Positions 62,888 through 64,000 of a DNA stretch of 64,000 nucleotides are shown here, piece after piece; the stretch's first letter is position 1; each line of letters opens with the position of its first letter. The stretch lies in contig NZ_CP059733.1 in the NCBI RefSeq assembly GCF_000948985.2, positions 6,200,001 through 6,264,000 of the forward strand, in the 5' to 3' direction. The notes under the pieces were generated by a model, which ran no database searches, had not been told where the DNA came from, and was given only the letters and a program-made list of their open reading frames with translations. A program made the translations under genes and the position numbers. The DNA comes from Thalassomonas viridans. Its GTDB lineage: Bacteria; Pseudomonadota; Gammaproteobacteria; Enterobacterales; Alteromonadaceae.

Positions 62888-63949
62888 TTAACGGCCGCTG
62901 ACATTCATGTGTTGCCAGCCGCGGGTAACAACGTTAAGCGGCCGGTCGCCTTCATTGGCCAGCAGGTAAACATAACTGTTGTCGAGGGAGAGGATCTCGA
63001 ATCCCTGCCGAATAAAAACCTCCTGCCCCTGGCCGGCAGAATTCACCATCACCTGGGCCTTGCCGCTGTCGTCCACCGCCATCAATGCCTCGATAGGCAG
63101 ACGGTAAACCGCCTGGTAGCTGCTGGTTTTGATCACCACCTCGACAATTTGCCCGGCAGCCACTCCCTGGGTCAGGGAAAGCTCCGGCAGCAAAATCTCG
63201 ATCATAAATAACTGCCCCTGGGTATTGGCCATGGCCGGCACCTTAGTGATCACCCCTTCCACTTCGCCCAGGCGATCCAGAATAACGCTGACCGCCTGCC
63301 CGGTGCGTACCCGGCTGACTTCTTCCCCGGTGAGGGCAACCTTGGCAATCCAGTTATTCTTTAACGCCGCCACTTGCAATACCTGGGTACCGGGGGACTG
63401 TAATTCCCCCAGCTCGGTATGGCGGGCCAGTACTACACCGTCAAACGGCGCGACGATTTGCGCTTTTTCCAGGTTGTAATAGGCCACCTTGTATCTTGCC
63501 CGGGTGGTTTCTACCCGGGTTTCGGCGTTGTCCAGCTCCTGCTCGAAACTCAGTTTTTTCTCCGCCAGCTGCTTAACCCGGTTAACATCCCGCTTGGCCT
63601 GCAATAACTCGGCATAACTGGCATTTTTCTCTTCAATAAGCTCGTCGGTTTCCAGCGCCGCCAGCAGCTGCTGCGCTTTAAAAATATCCCCTTCATCCAC
63701 GGTTAACCGGGTCAGGTAACCGGCACTTTTAAATGACAGATTCAGGGTACGTTTAAAGTCCAGCTTGCCGGTACGGCGGATTTCATCAAAATAAGGTTCC
63801 ACCTGAACCTCTTCGGCATCATACCCCTGGGCAGTGACAGGCGGGTTTTGCGCGGATGCCGGGAAAACAAAACTGCCCAACAACAAGAAAAAAAACACTT
63901 TAACCGGCAATAACTTAGCCGCTAGATTTTGCAGGAGATCAGAGTTCAT
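62888..63949 (-). CDS. RND efflux periplasmic adaptor (membrane fusion protein)
   Basis: This 353-residue adaptor has an N-terminal signal peptide ending in P-A-S-A-Q. The biotinyl-lipoyl-like part (L-T-V-D-E-G-D-I-F), an alpha-helical hairpin (about 100-145) and beta-barrel domains follow (I-V-A-P-F-D-G-V-V-L-A-R). It joins the permease to the outer-membrane channel. ATG 63949 is chosen over TTG 63976. It lies 3 bp upstream of the permease gene. Confidence 0.9.
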   Translation of the reverse strand: MNSDLLQNLAAKLLPVKVFFFLLLGSFVFPASAQNPPVTAQGYDAEEVQVEPYFDEIRRTGKLDFKRTLNLSFKSAGYLTRLTVDEGDIFKAQQLLAALETDELIEEKNASYAELLQAKRDVNRVKQLAEKKLSFEQELDNAETRVETTRARYKVAYYNLEKAQIVAPFDGVVLARHTELGELQSPGTQVLQVAALKNNWIAKVALTGEEVSRVRTGQAVSVILDRLGEVEGVITKVPAMANTQGQLFMIEILLPELSLTQGVAAGQIVEVVIKTSSYQAVYRLPIEALMAVDDSGKAQVMVNSAGQGQEVFIRQGFEILSLDNSYVYLLANEGDRPLNVVTRGWQHMNVSGR

Positions 63950-64000
63950 CGACTTGAATATCTTAATATGAATCAACTAAAAAGATTATAGCGCCTACTT

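Overview
The window looks like a chromosomal segment of a marine gammaproteobacterium of the Alteromonadales, probably Colwelliaceae and close to Thalassomonas. This is inferred from protein similarity recalled from memory. It also rests on the enterobacterial-like gene order around cpxRA and around secB/gpsA/gpmI/envC, combined with a complete exosortase A (XrtA)/PEP-CTERM exopolysaccharide system. I see no prophage, intact insertion sequence, CRISPR array, rRNA or tRNA.

Left part (1-14.6 kb) is housekeeping. It opens with a truncated TonB-like gene. A divergent Cpx envelope-stress block follows (cpxP-like gene against cpxRA) with phased CpxR-box-like half-sites between them. Next come a lysophospholipase-like hydrolase, the metal exporter fieF and the tRNA methylase trmL. 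The leftward gpsA-secB-grxC-rhodanese group faces the rightward gpmI-envC-yibQ-like group. A secreted trypsin-like protease and a patatin-like phospholipase end this part.

From 14.7 kb to about 59.8 kb the window is one large surface-polysaccharide and PEP-CTERM protein-sorting island. Its first block holds an exosortase-associated N-acyltransferase, a TviB-type UDP-sugar dehydrogenase, a UDP-glucuronate-4-epimerase-like enzyme and an E1-like ThiF protein. Two paralogous THxN-type PEP-CTERM proteins follow, each behind a sigma-54 promoter and upstream repeats. The TPR lipoprotein PrsT faces a rightward run of about 17 kb. That run carries glycosyltransferases, a serine-acetyltransferase-like enzyme, NodB deacetylases, an ATP-grasp enzyme, a Wzx flippase, a Wzy/ligase, a formyltransferase-like fusion, exosortase A, an asparagine-synthase-like enzyme and a BioF2/FemAB-like acetyltransferase.

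A leftward block (42.8-50.2 kb) has a YdcF-like protein, a large Ig/propeller lipoprotein, manB, manC and the initiating sugar transferase. A rightward block (50.5-56.3 kb) has the export machinery: OPX lipoprotein, Wzz, tyrosine autokinase, outer-membrane protein and AAA ATPase. The leftward prsR and prsK regulators follow, and then an RND efflux pump 7 bp upstream of prsK in the same orientation.

Working model. GDP-mannose (ManB/ManC) and UDP-uronic acids (TviB, epimerase) feed the initiating transferase and glycosyltransferases. Wzx/Wzy/Wzz and the OPX protein polymerise and export the chain. Deacetylase, acetyltransferase and ATP-grasp enzymes decorate it. XrtA cleaves PEP-CTERM proteins at the inner membrane. 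PrsK/PrsR with sigma-54 probably switches on the PEP-CTERM genes, and the repeat sites described here are the best candidate PrsR operators.
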